Positions 9,746 through 20,800 of a DNA stretch of 64,000 bases are shown piece after piece. Position numbers and translations under genes: made by a program. This DNA comes from Chrysogorgia sp. JL179-B06. Lineage: Eukaryota > Cnidaria > Anthozoa > Scleralcyonacea > Chrysogorgiidae. The stretch is taken from NCBI GenBank assembly GCA_035772405.1, contig JAYKKM010000349.1, forward strand, positions 481,001 to 545,000, read 5' to 3'. Every line of letters begins with the position of its first letter. The first letter of the stretch is position 1. The notes under the pieces were generated by a model. It saw only the letters and a list, made by a program, of their open reading frames with translations, had not been told where the DNA came from and searched no databases.

Positions 9746-10472
9746 GTACTGTACTGTACTGGACTGGACTGGACTGATAAAACATGGACTGATAAAACAT
9801 GGACTGATAAAACATGGACTGGTAAAACATGGACTGCTAAAACATGGAGGGTTAGGATCTTTGTTGTTTTGGGGTTTAGCGATTATTTGTTATAAAACAT
9901 GGACTGGTAAAACATGTAACGTGTAGCTGTGAATGTATGATGTCTACATTAACAAATAATCGCTAACCCCAAAACCACAAAGATCCTAACCCTAAAACAA
10001 CAAAGATCCTAACCCTCCATGTTTTACCAGTCCATGTTTTATCAGTCCATGTTTTATCAGTCCATCTTTTACCAGTCCATGTTTTATCAGTCCATGTTTT
10101 ATCAGTCCATGTTTTATCAGTCCATTTTTTATCAGTCCATGTTTTACCAGTCCATGTTTTATCAGTCCATGTTTTATCAGTCCATGTTTTATCAGTCCAT
10201 GTTTTACCAGTCCATGTTTTATCAGTCCATGTTTTATCAGTCCAGTCCATGTTTTATCAGTCCATGTTTTATCAGTCCATGTTTTATCAGTCCATCTTTT
10301 ACCAGTCCATGTTTTATCAGTCCATGTTTTATCAGTCCATGTTTTATCAGTCCATGTTTTATCAGTCCATGTTTTACCAGTCCATGTTTTATCAGTCCAT
10401 GTTTTATCAGTCCATGTTTTATCAGTCCATGTTTTATCAGTCCATGTTTTATCAGTCCAGTCCATGTTTTAC
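9744..10472. mobile_element. foldback element with 15-bp repeat arms
   Basis: The left arm has about six copies of GACTGATAAAACATG. The right arm (10019-10467) has about 30 copies of the complement, with variants ACCAG and CCATCTTTT. The centre pairs GGGTTAGGATCTTTGTTGTT (9848 on) with its complement near 9965-10015, plus TAGCGATTATTTGTTA with TAACAAATAATCGCTA. A short inverted TTTACAACATGCC lies at both edges (about 9723 and 10470). Long open frames (MFYQS, DKTWT) are repeat artefacts. Confidence 0.85.
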
Positions 10473-10817
10473 AACATGCCCTTCTTCAACACTCTGAACT
10501 GGCTTTGGTAAAACTGGTGAAAAATTCCATGTGTTTCCAATCGTAGAGTTCTTATGTTCGGTAGGATTGTCGATGCTTTTTTAGATTTCGTATATAAATC
10601 TTAGCTTTTGTAGCTATTCTAATTTAGTTTTAGAATAACTTCAACATTTACTGGTATTTTTAAATTGCATACACGACCTAATGAGAATCAAAAACGTAGA
10701 GTGCTGCGTAGATAACGTTTTGGATATACAGTATAGCAAAGTAAAAAGGTGGTAAACTGCCGTGATGTTTAGAAAAAAATGAAAAATAAGATGAAAAAAA
10801 ATTCATCTCGTCTTAGT
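10473..10817. other. unassigned intronic sequence
   Basis: AT-rich sequence leading into a hammerhead-like motif; possibly Penelope 3' debris. No coding block recognised. Confidence 0.4.
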
Positions 10818-10841
10818 CTGATGAAGGTCTCTGCTCGAAAC
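10818..10841 (+). ncRNA. hammerhead-like motif, weak stem
   Basis: CTGATGA, one A, an 11-base stem-loop with poor pairing, then GAAAC followed by GTCAG. The spacing matches the better copies at 14623, 54801 and 60363, but helix II is weak here. Probably a decayed Penelope terminal repeat. Confidence 0.35.
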
Positions 10842-11000
10842 GTCAGTATTTCGTTCAATCGTTCCTAATGAGAAGCAGCCATTTATTTTATTCTAATCGC
10901 AAAATAAGGTCCTTTACCAACGTAAGTTAGATGATGACTGAGCCACCGAAGCCCCCTGTGGTATCGAGGCGTCAAATATCTTTCTTTCTCCCACTCGTAG

Positions 11001-11390
11001 ATCATCGAGTGGCTTCCTTATTCTCATCCGCATGCTGTCCAACTTCGTCCGTCAAAATCCGAACCATCCCCAGAAGCAGACTCGAAAACATCGTCCAACA
11101 GCAGAGCTCGCCGGCGTTACTCGCGAGTCATGAGTCAAGTGTCGGTGGTGATGCAGCTCAACCTCCTCCGTCCCACCTCCGAGGAACCCCTCCCCTCTCC
11201 CCCACCTCTCAGTTTGTCCTCGTATCAACTCGTGGCTTCCACCAGTCCCTCTGTTGCCGCGGCCGCTGCTGCGTCGGGAGGGGGTCTGGCTTCGGATGAG
11301 ATAAACCTGACGATTCCACTGCACGAAACCTCCCTGGATAAGCTGAGGCCAATGTTGGAGTTCTTGATTGGATGTTATGCCATTGAAATG
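11001..11390 (+). CDS. gene A, second exon
   Basis: A strong acceptor (ATCTTTCTTTCTCCCACTCG then TAG) ends at 11000, and the donor ATG|GTGAGC follows 11390. The exon is 130 codons long with phase 0 at both ends. The first half is low-complexity and probably disordered: SKSEPSPEADSKTSSNS, then proline/serine runs and AAAAAA. The second half looks folded: DEINLTIPLHETSLDKLRP then MLEFLIGCYAIEM. The stop just upstream in frame (TAG, 10998-11000) is the acceptor itself, which supports splicing. An overlapping frame from 10931 (MMTEPPKPP) uses another register and is not favoured. I do not recognise the family. Confidence 0.65.
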
Positions 11391-11458
11391 GTGAGCAGGT
11401 AGAGTGTTAGTGAATAGACTTCATATCTTCCAAATAAACAACTTTCATTTTTCCACAG

Positions 11459-11587
11459 GACTCTCTCCAAGTTAATACTTACGCTGATGAAATGGAACTT
11501 TTCACTCTGGTTTCACGGAAATTCAAGAAGATTTTCTCGAAACAAGAACAACTGAGAAACTTTCCAGTTTACGATGCTCTGGTGGAG
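11459..11587 (+). CDS. gene A, third exon
   Basis: The acceptor TTTTTCCACAG ends at 11458 and the donor GAG|GTATGT follows 11587. The exon has 43 codons, phase 0 at both ends: DSLQVNTYADEMELFTLVSR, then KFKKIFSKQEQLRNF, then PVYDALVE. It joins the preceding exon across a 68-base intron. The composition (amphipathic, charged) suggests a globular helical domain. Family not recognised. The intron after it carries a 590-bp foldback element and an hAT-like element. Confidence 0.7.
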
Positions 11588-11660
11588 GTATGTCAGTTCA
11601 GTTAAGTTTGCTTTGGTCATGAATAGTTGAATAAATGAATCAGCCATTTTTGTGCTGATT

Positions 11661-12250
11661 GCAGGCAGGGAGTGGAGCGAGGGAAGAGAAGACCCTGATA
11701 AAGGCTGGTCACGTGACTCCAAGGATATTGGATTATTTTGTAACCTGGCTTATTCTCACTTATATCATATCCGGGGGGCCGGATCGCTGTGAAAACATAC
11801 CATAATACCATTTACAATTTATTGGAAAGACAGTACGTTGATTCGAAAACTACGTTGATTTACTGGACATTGGTTTCGGTCTCGACGTTTCATATTCAAA
11901 CTGCATATTTCGAACTGTTCTGGCGTTGATCATCATTTATCTTTAATATGACAGCAATTAAATGTCCAGTAAATCAACGTATTTTTCGAAGTAATCCACC
12001 ATCTTTCAACTTTGTCTGCAGTCCGTACTGTCTTTCCAATAAATTGTAATATTTTTAAATTATCCATATACTGTATATACTTTCAATTATAAACGTTTGT
12101 GGTATGTTTTCACAGCGATCCGGCCCCCCGGATGATATAAGCGAGAATAAGCCAGATTACAAAATAATCCAATATCCTTGGAGTCACGTGACCAGCCTTT
12201 ACTAGGGTCTTCTCTTCCCATCCCGGGCGCTCCCTCCCTCCCCGGGCACT
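11661..12250. mobile_element. long foldback element in gene A intron
   Basis: Arms of well over 130 bp are close inverted copies: GAAGAGAAGACCC, AAAGGCTGGTCACGTGACTC, CAAGGATATTGGATTATTTT and GGGGGGCCGGATCGCTGTGA appear on the left, with complements at 12100-12222. A second homologous pair (AATTTATTGGAAAGACAGTA; ACGTTGATTTACTGGACATT) continues inward. The centre lies near 11890-11950. It is non-coding, and the arms are GC-rich at their outer ends. Confidence 0.9.
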
Positions 12251-12454
12251 GAGAAGACCTGGGTACGAGGTTGGCGAATGCTACTTTGGGCGGTCCATCC
12301 CATTAATTTTTGACGTCATTGAGTGATAGAAACACTATAGACCTCTTTCATAATGGCGGTCAATTTAAATATTCCTTTATGTGCATCTTAATTAGTCTTT
12401 ATGGCCTCGTTTGTGTGTCAGCAATTCAAAAGAATCTTTGCTTCCTAACGACTG

Positions 12455-13222
12455 CAGTGTTCAGCAAAGTACTGATATTTTGTACCTAAGTAAAAGTAAA
12501 AAGTAACTCCTCAGTTTATACTTAAGTAAAAGTAAAAGTATGGCCTGAAAATCTTACTTAAGTAAAAGTAAAAGTATGGCAAAAAAATATTCCAGAAAAT
12601 ACTTCTAAAACAAACTATATATTCTCGTACCACTAACCAACATGACGAATGACAATAAGCTAGTTCGTAATGTCGACTCTCAAAATGACGCGTTCTGCGT
12701 CAGGATAAAACTTATTTCAACTCATAACATCAGGCTGGGGAATTCAGTATAACGAATTTGCAAGTGTAAATAGAAATGCAAATGTCTATTGTGGTTTTAG
12801 CCTGGTGTTATGAATTGAAATAAGTTTTATCCCGACGCAGAACACGTCATTTTGATGCGCAGTCGATATTACGAACTGGCTTATTAATAATCTGGTACTG
12901 TACTTTAATCTGGGCGCTTTTTGGCGGCGCCAACTCAACAGTTGCTAATCACACGTACACATGCAAAACCAACCTCACTCTAGATCTGTGGAGGATAGAG
13001 TGGACCGAGTATTTCGCGACTCCGCGTTCCGAATTTCTTTTTTTACTTTGGCGATAAAACAAAAAGTAACGAAGTTAAAAAGTAATTATTAAACAAAAAA
13101 TTTACTTCGTTACAAGTAAAAAGTAGTTGTTGAAAAATATACTTCGTTACAAGTAAATACTGATTTTTTTTACTTAAGTAAAGTCAAACGAAGTAAATTT
13201 ACTTCGTTACTGGCGAACACTG
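12455..13222. mobile_element. hAT-like non-autonomous element
   Basis: The ends are CAGTGTTC and GAACACTG. Near each end lie AAGTAAAAGTAA-type blocks in inverted orientation (for example TTACTTAAGTAAA near 13177, and AAGTAAAAGTAAAAAGTAAC). Terminal CAGTG and such subterminal repeats are typical of hAT transposons. The flanking 8-mers do not match, so a target duplication is not visible. A second foldback is nested inside. No transposase was found. Confidence 0.55.
12655..12885. mobile_element. nested foldback element
   Basis: Arms of about 80 bp (12655-12736 and 12808-12885) match at roughly 90%: GAAATAAGTTTTATCC, GACGCAGAAC, GTCATTTTGA and TTACGAACT on one side, with complements on the other. 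The loop is about 70 bp. It lies inside the hAT-like element. Confidence 0.85.
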
Positions 13223-13587
13223 AATCAGACCAAATATGGCGGCCTTCAATTTACCAAAAATACGATAAACAAAGCCAAATTTCTCTGAAACTAAAAAGAT
13301 TAGAAGAAAACTAATACCCATTCTCATGTAAGGCGACAAAGAACTTTTATTTAAGTAACACTTGTTTTGGGTTGGAGTGTCCTTTTCAACAAACCCGTAC
13401 GGATAATTCGGGATCGTAATATCCAAGAAAAGTGCGAACGTGTCTTTTAATTTTTATCTCAATTTCAACCGATTGTCGTAGTTCTTAATACTAATTGTAT
13501 TGTAGAAATACTTTTGTTCGGTTTTCCGGTTCTTCGCTGTAGGCAACGTCTTACTTTCAGCTTTCTTTTGTTATTTTTTTCTTAAAG
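13223..13587. other. intron sequence of gene A
   Basis: No element recognised. The last 40 bases are T-rich and end CTTAAAG, a usable acceptor for the next exon. Confidence 0.5.
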
Positions 13588-13673
13588 GATATTGGTGATA
13601 ATAAGATACGAAGCCAAGGAATCTATTACACATTTAAGAAAGAGTCCAATTGGATTCCCTTTTTGCATTTAAG
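13588..13673 (+). CDS. gene A, fourth exon
   Basis: The acceptor (TTATTTTTTTCTTAAAG) ends at 13587 and the donor AAG|GTAATG follows 13673. The exon has 28 codons plus two bases: DIGDNKIRSQGIYYTF, then KKESNWIPFLHL. Its phase-0 start fits the end of the preceding exon (ALVE). It leaves in phase 2, and no exon accepting that phase was found before the satellite begins at 14810 or just after it ends at 46450. If the gene continues in this direction, its next intron contains the whole 31.6-kb array. Family not recognised. Confidence 0.6.
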
Positions 13674-13731
13674 GTAATGATTTAGAAGGAGAACTGTATT
13701 CCAAGAATAAATAAGTTTTAATTAATTACTT

Positions 13732-14247
13732 TTAAAGTGCCTATGAAATGAAATATTCAGTTGTAACTCTTGAAAGAACTCTTGAAACTATAAAGACTAA
13801 CCATTTACAACTTTTTCATATCTCACTTCACTCTTGAGATATTAAGATTTGTTTGATATGTAAATGATCATACTTATGACATCACAACGCATAATAACTT
13901 CTTGAAAAATTCTGCATATCTTTACCATTATCACATGGACTAGTTTGATATGCAATATTTGATGTCATTGGATACATCCACGCACGTGCACCTGCATTTC
14001 AAGTGATTTTATTACATAATCTCAAGGATATATTTAGCGTTTTCAATAAGTTATTATGCACCACAATGCATGATAATTTATTATATATAAATGATCATTT
14101 ACATATTAAACAAATGTTAATATCTCAAACGATGTGTGAAGTGAGATATGAAAAAGTTGTAAATGGTTAGTCTTTATAGTTTCAATTGTTCTTTCAAAGA
14201 AAAGAGTTATTTTGCAACTGAAATTTCTCATTGCATAGGCATTTTAA
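13732..14247. mobile_element. foldback MITE, TTAAAGTGCC family
   Basis: Arms run inward from TTAAAGTGCCTATGAAATG and from the complement of GCATAGGCATTTTAA. They share AACTATAAAGACTAACCATT, ACAACTTTTTCATATCTCAC and an AAATGATCAT block. The outer ends and the internal ATCTCA motif relate it to the elements at 8867-9414 and 53790-54218. Confidence 0.85.
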
Positions 14248-14288
14248 CAATTTCAATTGCTCTCCTTTCTGCTACCAAATACTTTTCA

Positions 14289-14530
14289 AACACAGACGAG
14301 TCCTATTCTTCCAAATTATCACCACCCTCGAATTTCCATATCATCAGACCAAAATCATTCAGACAAAATAAAAATAATTATAACAAAGTTATTTAATTTC
14401 ATTCAATTTTTATTCTAACCCTAACCATAGTTCTCCTAATCTTAATCCCAAACACAGATAAGTCCATTCTCCCCAATCAACACTCTCGAATTTCGATATA
14501 TATCTCCACACCAAAATCATTTCAGATAAA
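14289..14530. repeat. 80-bp direct repeat, two diverged copies
   Basis: Copies at about 14289-14366 and 14449-14530 share CAAACACAGA, AAGTCC/GAGTCC, CTCTCGAATTTC-like and ACCAAAATCATT blocks with about 25% divergence. The spacing is 160 bp. No coding potential. Confidence 0.65.
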
Positions 14531-14622
14531 ACTATTACAATAAGACAGGACATAGTTTGACGCTAGTCTTGGTAAAAGAGTTTTTTGAACGTAAATTTAA
14601 AAGTTACTGTCCATGACCCAAT

Positions 14623-14654
14623 GTTTCGACACTCCAATCTAGTGTCTTCATCAG
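14623..14654 (-). ncRNA. hammerhead-like motif
   Basis: On the minus strand: CTGATGA, one A, a perfect 6-bp stem GACACT/AGTGTC with loop AGATTGG, then GAAAC. Both conserved boxes of a hammerhead core are intact. Compared with the canonical fold there is one extra A between the first box and helix II. Helix III and the cleavage site were not established. Confidence 0.5.
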
Positions 14655-14689
14655 GGGTGATCGTTGTAAAGTTAGGATCCCTATTTATA

Positions 14690-14740
14690 CCCTAATGGTC
14701 TAATGGTCTAATAAACTTTATTTAAAGAAGGTAAATACAT
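14690..14740 (-). mobile_element. LINE 3' tail fragment
   Basis: The minus strand reads TTCTTTAAATAAAGTTTATT, containing AATAAAG-type polyadenylation signals. The same block occurs on the minus strand at 60488-60530, where it runs into a TTGTA microsatellite as at the 3' end of CR1/L2-like LINEs. No reverse transcriptase lies beside it. Confidence 0.45.
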
Positions 14741-14809
14741 CTATTACAATAGTATTCTGCCTGATGGCCTGATGGCCATAGAACCAGGACTCGTTAAGAT
14801 TTTTTGATG

Positions 14810-17800
14810 CCGATTTCGCACCAGATTTCGCACCAGATTTCGCACCAGATTTCGGACCAAATTTCGCACCAGATTTCGCACCAGATTTCGCACCAGTTTT
14901 TCGGACCAGTTTTCGGATCAGATTTCGGATCAGATTTCGGACCAGATTTCGGACCAGATTCGGATCAAATTTCGCACCAAATTTCGCACCAAATTTAGAA
15001 CCAGATTTCGGACCAGATTTCGCACCAGATTTCGGACCAGATTTCGGACCAGATTTCGGACCAAATTTCCCACTAAATTTCGCACTAAATTTCGCACAAG
15101 ATTTCGCACCAAATTTCCCACTAAATTTCGCACAAAAATTTCGGACCAGATTTCGCACCAAATTTCGCACCAAATTTCCCACCAAATGTCGCACTAAATT
15201 TCGGACCAGATTTCGGACCAGATTTCGGACCAAATTTCGGACCAGATTTCGGACCAGATTTCGGACCAAATTTCGCACCAGATTTCGCACCAGATTTCGC
15301 ACCAGATTTCGCACCAAATTTCGGACCAAATTTCGCACCAGATTTCGCACCAGATTTCGGACCAAATTTCGGACAAGATTTCGGACCAAATTTCGGACCA
15401 GATTTCGGACCAGATTTCGGACCAGATTTCGGACCAAATTTCGCACCAGATTTCGGACCAGATTTCGGACCAGATTTCGCACCAGATTTCGGACCAAATT
15501 TCGCACCAGATTTCGCACCAGATTTCGGACCAAATTTCGCACCAGATTTCGCACCAGATTTCGCACCAGATTTCGGACCAAATTTCGCACCAGATTTCGC
15601 ACCAGATTTAGAACCAAATTTCGCACCAGATTTCGGACCAGATTTCGGACCAGATTTCGGACCAAATTTCGCACCAAATTTCGCACCAGATTTCGGACCA
15701 GATTTCGGACCAAATTTTACACCAGATTTCGCACCAGATTTCGCACCAGATTTCGCACAGATTTCGCACCAAATTTCGGACCAGATTTCGCACAAGATTT
15801 CGGACCAGATTTCGGACCAAATTTCGGACCAAAATTTCGGACCAGATTTCGGACCAGATTTCGGACCAGATTTCGGACCAGATTTCGCAATTTCATTTCG
15901 CACCAGATTTCGGACCAGATTTCGCACCAAGATTTTCGCACCAGATTTCGGACCAGATTTCGCACCAGATTTCGCACCAGATTTCGCACCAGATTTCGGA
16001 CCAGATTTCGGACCAGATTTCGCACCAGATTTCGGACCAGATTTCGGACCAAATTTCGGACCAGATTTCGGACCAGATTTCGGACCAGATTTCGCACCAG
16101 ATTTCGGACCAGATTTCGCACCAGATTTCGCACCAGATTTCGCACCAGATTTCGCACCAGATTTCGGACCAGATTTCGCACCAGATTTCGGACCAGATTT
16201 CGCACCAGATTTCGGACCAGATTTCGCACCAGATTTCGGACCAGATTTCGGACCAGATTTCGCACCAGATTTCGGACCAGATTTCGCACCAAATTTTCGA
16301 CCAGATTTCGCACCAGATTTCGGACCAGATTTCGCACCAGATTTCGCACCAGATTTCGCACCAGATTTCGCACCAGATTTCGGACCAGATTTCGCACCAG
16401 ATTTCGCACCAGATTTCGGACCAGATTTCGCACCAGATTTCGGACCAGATTTCGGACCAGATTTCGGACCAGATTTCGGACCAGATTTCGCACCAGATTT
16501 CGCACCAAGATTTCGCACCAAATTTCGCACCAAATTTCGCACCAGATTTCGCACCAGATTTCGGACCAAATTTCGGACCAGATTTCGGACCAGATTTCGG
16601 ACCAGATTTCGGACCAGATTTCGGACCAGATTTCGCACCAGATTTCGCACAAGATTTCGCACCAGATTTCGGACCAGATTTCGCACCAGATTTCGCACAA
16701 GATTTCGGACCAAATTTCGCACCAGATTTCGGACCAGATTTCGGACCAGATTTCGGACAAGATTTCGGACCAGATTTCGCACCAGATTTCGGACCAGATT
16801 TCGCACCAAATTTCGCACCAGATTTCGCACACAGATTTCGCAGATTTCGCACCAGATTTCGCACCAGATTTCGCACCAGATTTCGGACCAAATTTCGGAC
16901 CAGATTTCGCACCAGATTTCGCACCAGATTTCGGACCAGATTTCGGACCAGATTTCGGACCAGATTTCGGACCAGATTTCGCACCAGATTTCGCACCAAA
17001 TTTCGGACCAGATTTCGGACCAGATTTCGGACCAGATTTCGCGCAAGATTTCGGACCAGATTTCGCACCAGATTTCGCACCAGATTTCGGACCAGATTTC
17101 GCACAGATTTCGGACCATTTCGGACCAGATTTCGGACCAGATTTCGCACCAGATTTCGCACCAGATTTCGCACCAGATTTCGCACCAGATTTCGCACCAG
17201 ATTTCGCACCAGATTTCGGACCAGATTTCGGACCAGATTTCGCACCAGATTTCGCACCAGATTTCGCACCAGATTTCGCACCAGATTTCGGACCAGATTT
17301 CGCACCAGATTTCGCACAAGATTTCGCACCAGATTTCGCACCAGATTTCGCACCAAATTTCGGACCAAATTTCGGACCAGATTTCGGACCAGATTTCGGA
17401 CCAGATTTCGGACCAGATTTCGGCACCAGATTTCGCACCAGATTTCGGACCAAATTTCGGACCAGATTTCGGATTTCGCACCAGATTTCGCACCAGATTT
17501 CGCACAAGATTTCGCACCAGATTTCGCACAGATTTCGGACCAAATTTCGCACCAGATTTCGCACCAGATTTCGCACCAGATTTTCGCACAGATTTCGGAC
17601 AATTTCGCACAGATTTCGCACCAGATTTCGCACCAGATTTCGGACCAGATTTCGACCAAATTTCGGACCATTTCGCACCAGATTTTCGCACCAGATTTCG
17701 GACCAGATTTCGCACCAAATTTCGCACCAGATTTCGCACCAGATTTTCGCACTAGATTTCGCACAAGATTTCGCACCAGATTTCGGACCAGAATTTCGCA

Positions 17801-20800
17801 CCAGATTTCGCACAAGATTTCGGACCAAATTTCGCACCAGATTTCGCACCAGATTTCGGACCAGATTTCGGACCAGATTTCGCACCAGATTTCGCACCAG
17901 ATTTCGCACCAGATTTTCGCACAAGATTTTCGCACCAGATTTCGCACCAAATTTCGCACCAGATTTCGCACCAGATTTCGCACCAGATTTCGGACCAAAT
18001 TTCGGACCAGATTTCGCACCAGATTTCGGACCAGATTTCGGACCAGATTTCGCACCAGATTTTCGCACCAAATTTCGGACCAGATTTTCGGACCAGATTT
18101 CGGACCAGATTTCGGACCAGATTTCGCAACCAGATTTCGCACCAAATTTCGCACCAGATTTCGCACCAGATTTCGCACCAGATTTCGGACCAGATTTCGG
18201 ACCAAATTTCGCACCAGATTTCGGACCAGATTTCGGACCAGATTTCGCACCAAATTTCGCACCAGATTTCGCACCAGATTTCGCACCAGATTTCGCACGC
18301 GATTTCGCACAAATTTCGGACCAGATTTCGCACCAGATTTCGCAGATTTTCGCACCCAGATTTCGGACAGATTTCGGACCAGATTTCGGACCAGATTTCG
18401 GACCAGATTTCGGACCAGATTTCGCACCACCAGATTTCGGACCAAAATTTCGGACCAAATTTCGCACCAGATTTCGGACCAGATTTCGGACCAGATTTCG
18501 GACCAGATTTCGCACCAGATTTCAATTTCGCACCAAATTTCGGACCAAATTTTCGGACCAGATTCGGACCAGATTTCGGACCAGATTTCGCACCAGATTT
18601 CGCACCAAGATTTCGCACCAGATTTCGCACAAATTTCGGACCAAATTTCGGACCAGATTCGGACCAGATTTCGGACCAGATTTCGGACCAGATTTCGCAA
18701 ACCAGAATTTCGGACCAAATTTCGGACCAAATTTCGGACCAGAATTTCGCAGATTTCGCACCAGATTTCGCACAAGAATTTCGGACCAAACCAGATTTTC
18801 GCACCAGATTTCGCACCGGACCAGATTTCCACTAATTTCATTTCGGACCCCGCACCAAATTTCGCACCAGATTTTTCGGACCAGATTTCGGACATTTCGG
18901 ACCAGATTTTTTCGCACCAGATTCGGACCAGATTTCGCACCAAATTTCGGACCAGATTTCGCATTTCGGACCAGATTTCGACCAGATTTCGCACCAGATT
19001 TCGCACCAGATTTCGCACAAGATTTCGGACCAGATTTCGCACAAGATTTCGCACAAGATTTCGCACCAGATTTCGCACAAGATTTCGGACCAGATTTCGC
19101 ACGAGATTTCGGACCAGATTTCGGACCAGATTTCGGACCAAATTTCGGACCAGATTTCGGACCAGATTTCGGACCAAATTTCGGACCAAATTTCGGACCA
19201 GATTTCGGACCAGATTTCGGACCAGATTTCGGACCAAATTTCGGACCAAATTTCGGACCAGATTTCGGACCAGATTTCGGACCAGATTTCGGACCAGATT
19301 TCGCACCAGATTTCGCACCAGATTCGGACCAGATTTCGGACCAGATTTCGCACCAGATTTCGCACCAGATTTCGGACCAAATTTCGGACCAAATTTCGGA
19401 CCAAATTTCGGACCAGATTTCGGACCAGATTTCGCACCAGATTTCGGACCAGATTTCGGACCAGATTTCGCACCAGATTTCGGACCAAATTTCGCACCAA
19501 ATTTCGGACCAAATTTCGCACCAGATTTCGCACCAAATTTCGGACCAAATTTCGGACCAGATTTCGGACCAGATTTCGGACCAAATTTCACACCAGATTT
19601 CGCACCAGATTTCGGACCAGATTTCGCACCAAATTTCGCATCAGATTTCGGACCAGATTTCGCACAAGATTTCGGACCAGATTTCGCACAAGATTTCGCA
19701 CAAGATTTCGGACCAAATTTCGGACCAAATTTCGGACCAGATTTCGGACGAGATTTCGGACCAGATTTCGCACCAGATTTCGCACCAGATTTCGGACCAG
19801 ATTTCGCACCAAATTTCGGACCGAATTTCGCACAAGATTTCGCACCAGATTTCGCACAAGATTTCGCAACAGATTTCGCACCAGATTTCGGACCAGATTT
19901 CGGACCAGATTTCGGACCAGATTTCGCACAAGATTTCGCACCAGATTTCGGACCAGATTTCGCACAAAATTTCGGACCAGATTTCGGACCAGATTTCGGA
20001 CCAGATTTCGCACCAAATTTCGGACCAAATTTCGGACCAGATTTCGGACCAGATTTCGGACCAGATTTCGGACCAGATTTCGCACAAGATTTCGGACCAG
20101 ATTTCGGACCAGATTTCGCACCAGATTTCGGACCAAATTTCGGACCAGATTTCGGACCAGATTTCGGACCAGATTTCGGACCAGATTTCGGACCAGATTT
20201 CGGACCAGATTTCGCACCAAATTTCGGACCAGATTTCGGACCAAATTTCGGACCAGATTTCGGACCAAATTTCGGACCAGATTTCGGACCAAATTTCGGA
20301 CCAGATTTCGCACAAGATTTCGGACCAGATTTCGCACAAGATTTCGCACAAGATTTCGCACCAGATTTCGCACAAGATTTCGGACCAGATTTCGCACAAG
20401 ATTTCGCACAAGATTTCGGACCAGATTTCGGACCAGATTTCGCACTAAATTTCGCACCAGATTTCGCACCAGATTTCGCACCAGATTTCGCACCAGATTT
20501 CGGACCAGATTTCGCACTAAATTTCGCACCAGATTTCGCACCAGATTTCGCACCAGATTTCGGACCAGATTTCGGACCAGATTTCGCACCAGATTTCGGA
20601 CCAAATTTCGGACCAGATTTCGGACCAAATTTCGGACCAGATTTCGCACCAGATTTCGCACAAGATTTCGGACCAGATTTCGCACAAGATTTCGCACAAG
20701 ATTTCGCACAAGATTTCGCACAAGATTTCGGACCAGATTTCGCACGAGATTTCGGACCAGATTTCGGACCAGATTTCGGACCAAATTTCGGACCAGATTT

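Noticed and set aside
10019..10546. 175-codon frame of MFYQS/CFISP repeats
   Set aside because: Artefact of the 15-bp repeat in the foldback arm; the minus strand is equally open.
10931..11299. 122-codon frame starting MMTEPPKPP
   Set aside because: It overlaps gene A's second exon in another register; the strong acceptor at 11000 and the phase of the neighbouring exons favour the frame starting at 11001.
11874..11960. Another hammerhead-like motif near CGACGTTTCATATTC
   Set aside because: The two boxes are not both present and no stem connects them.
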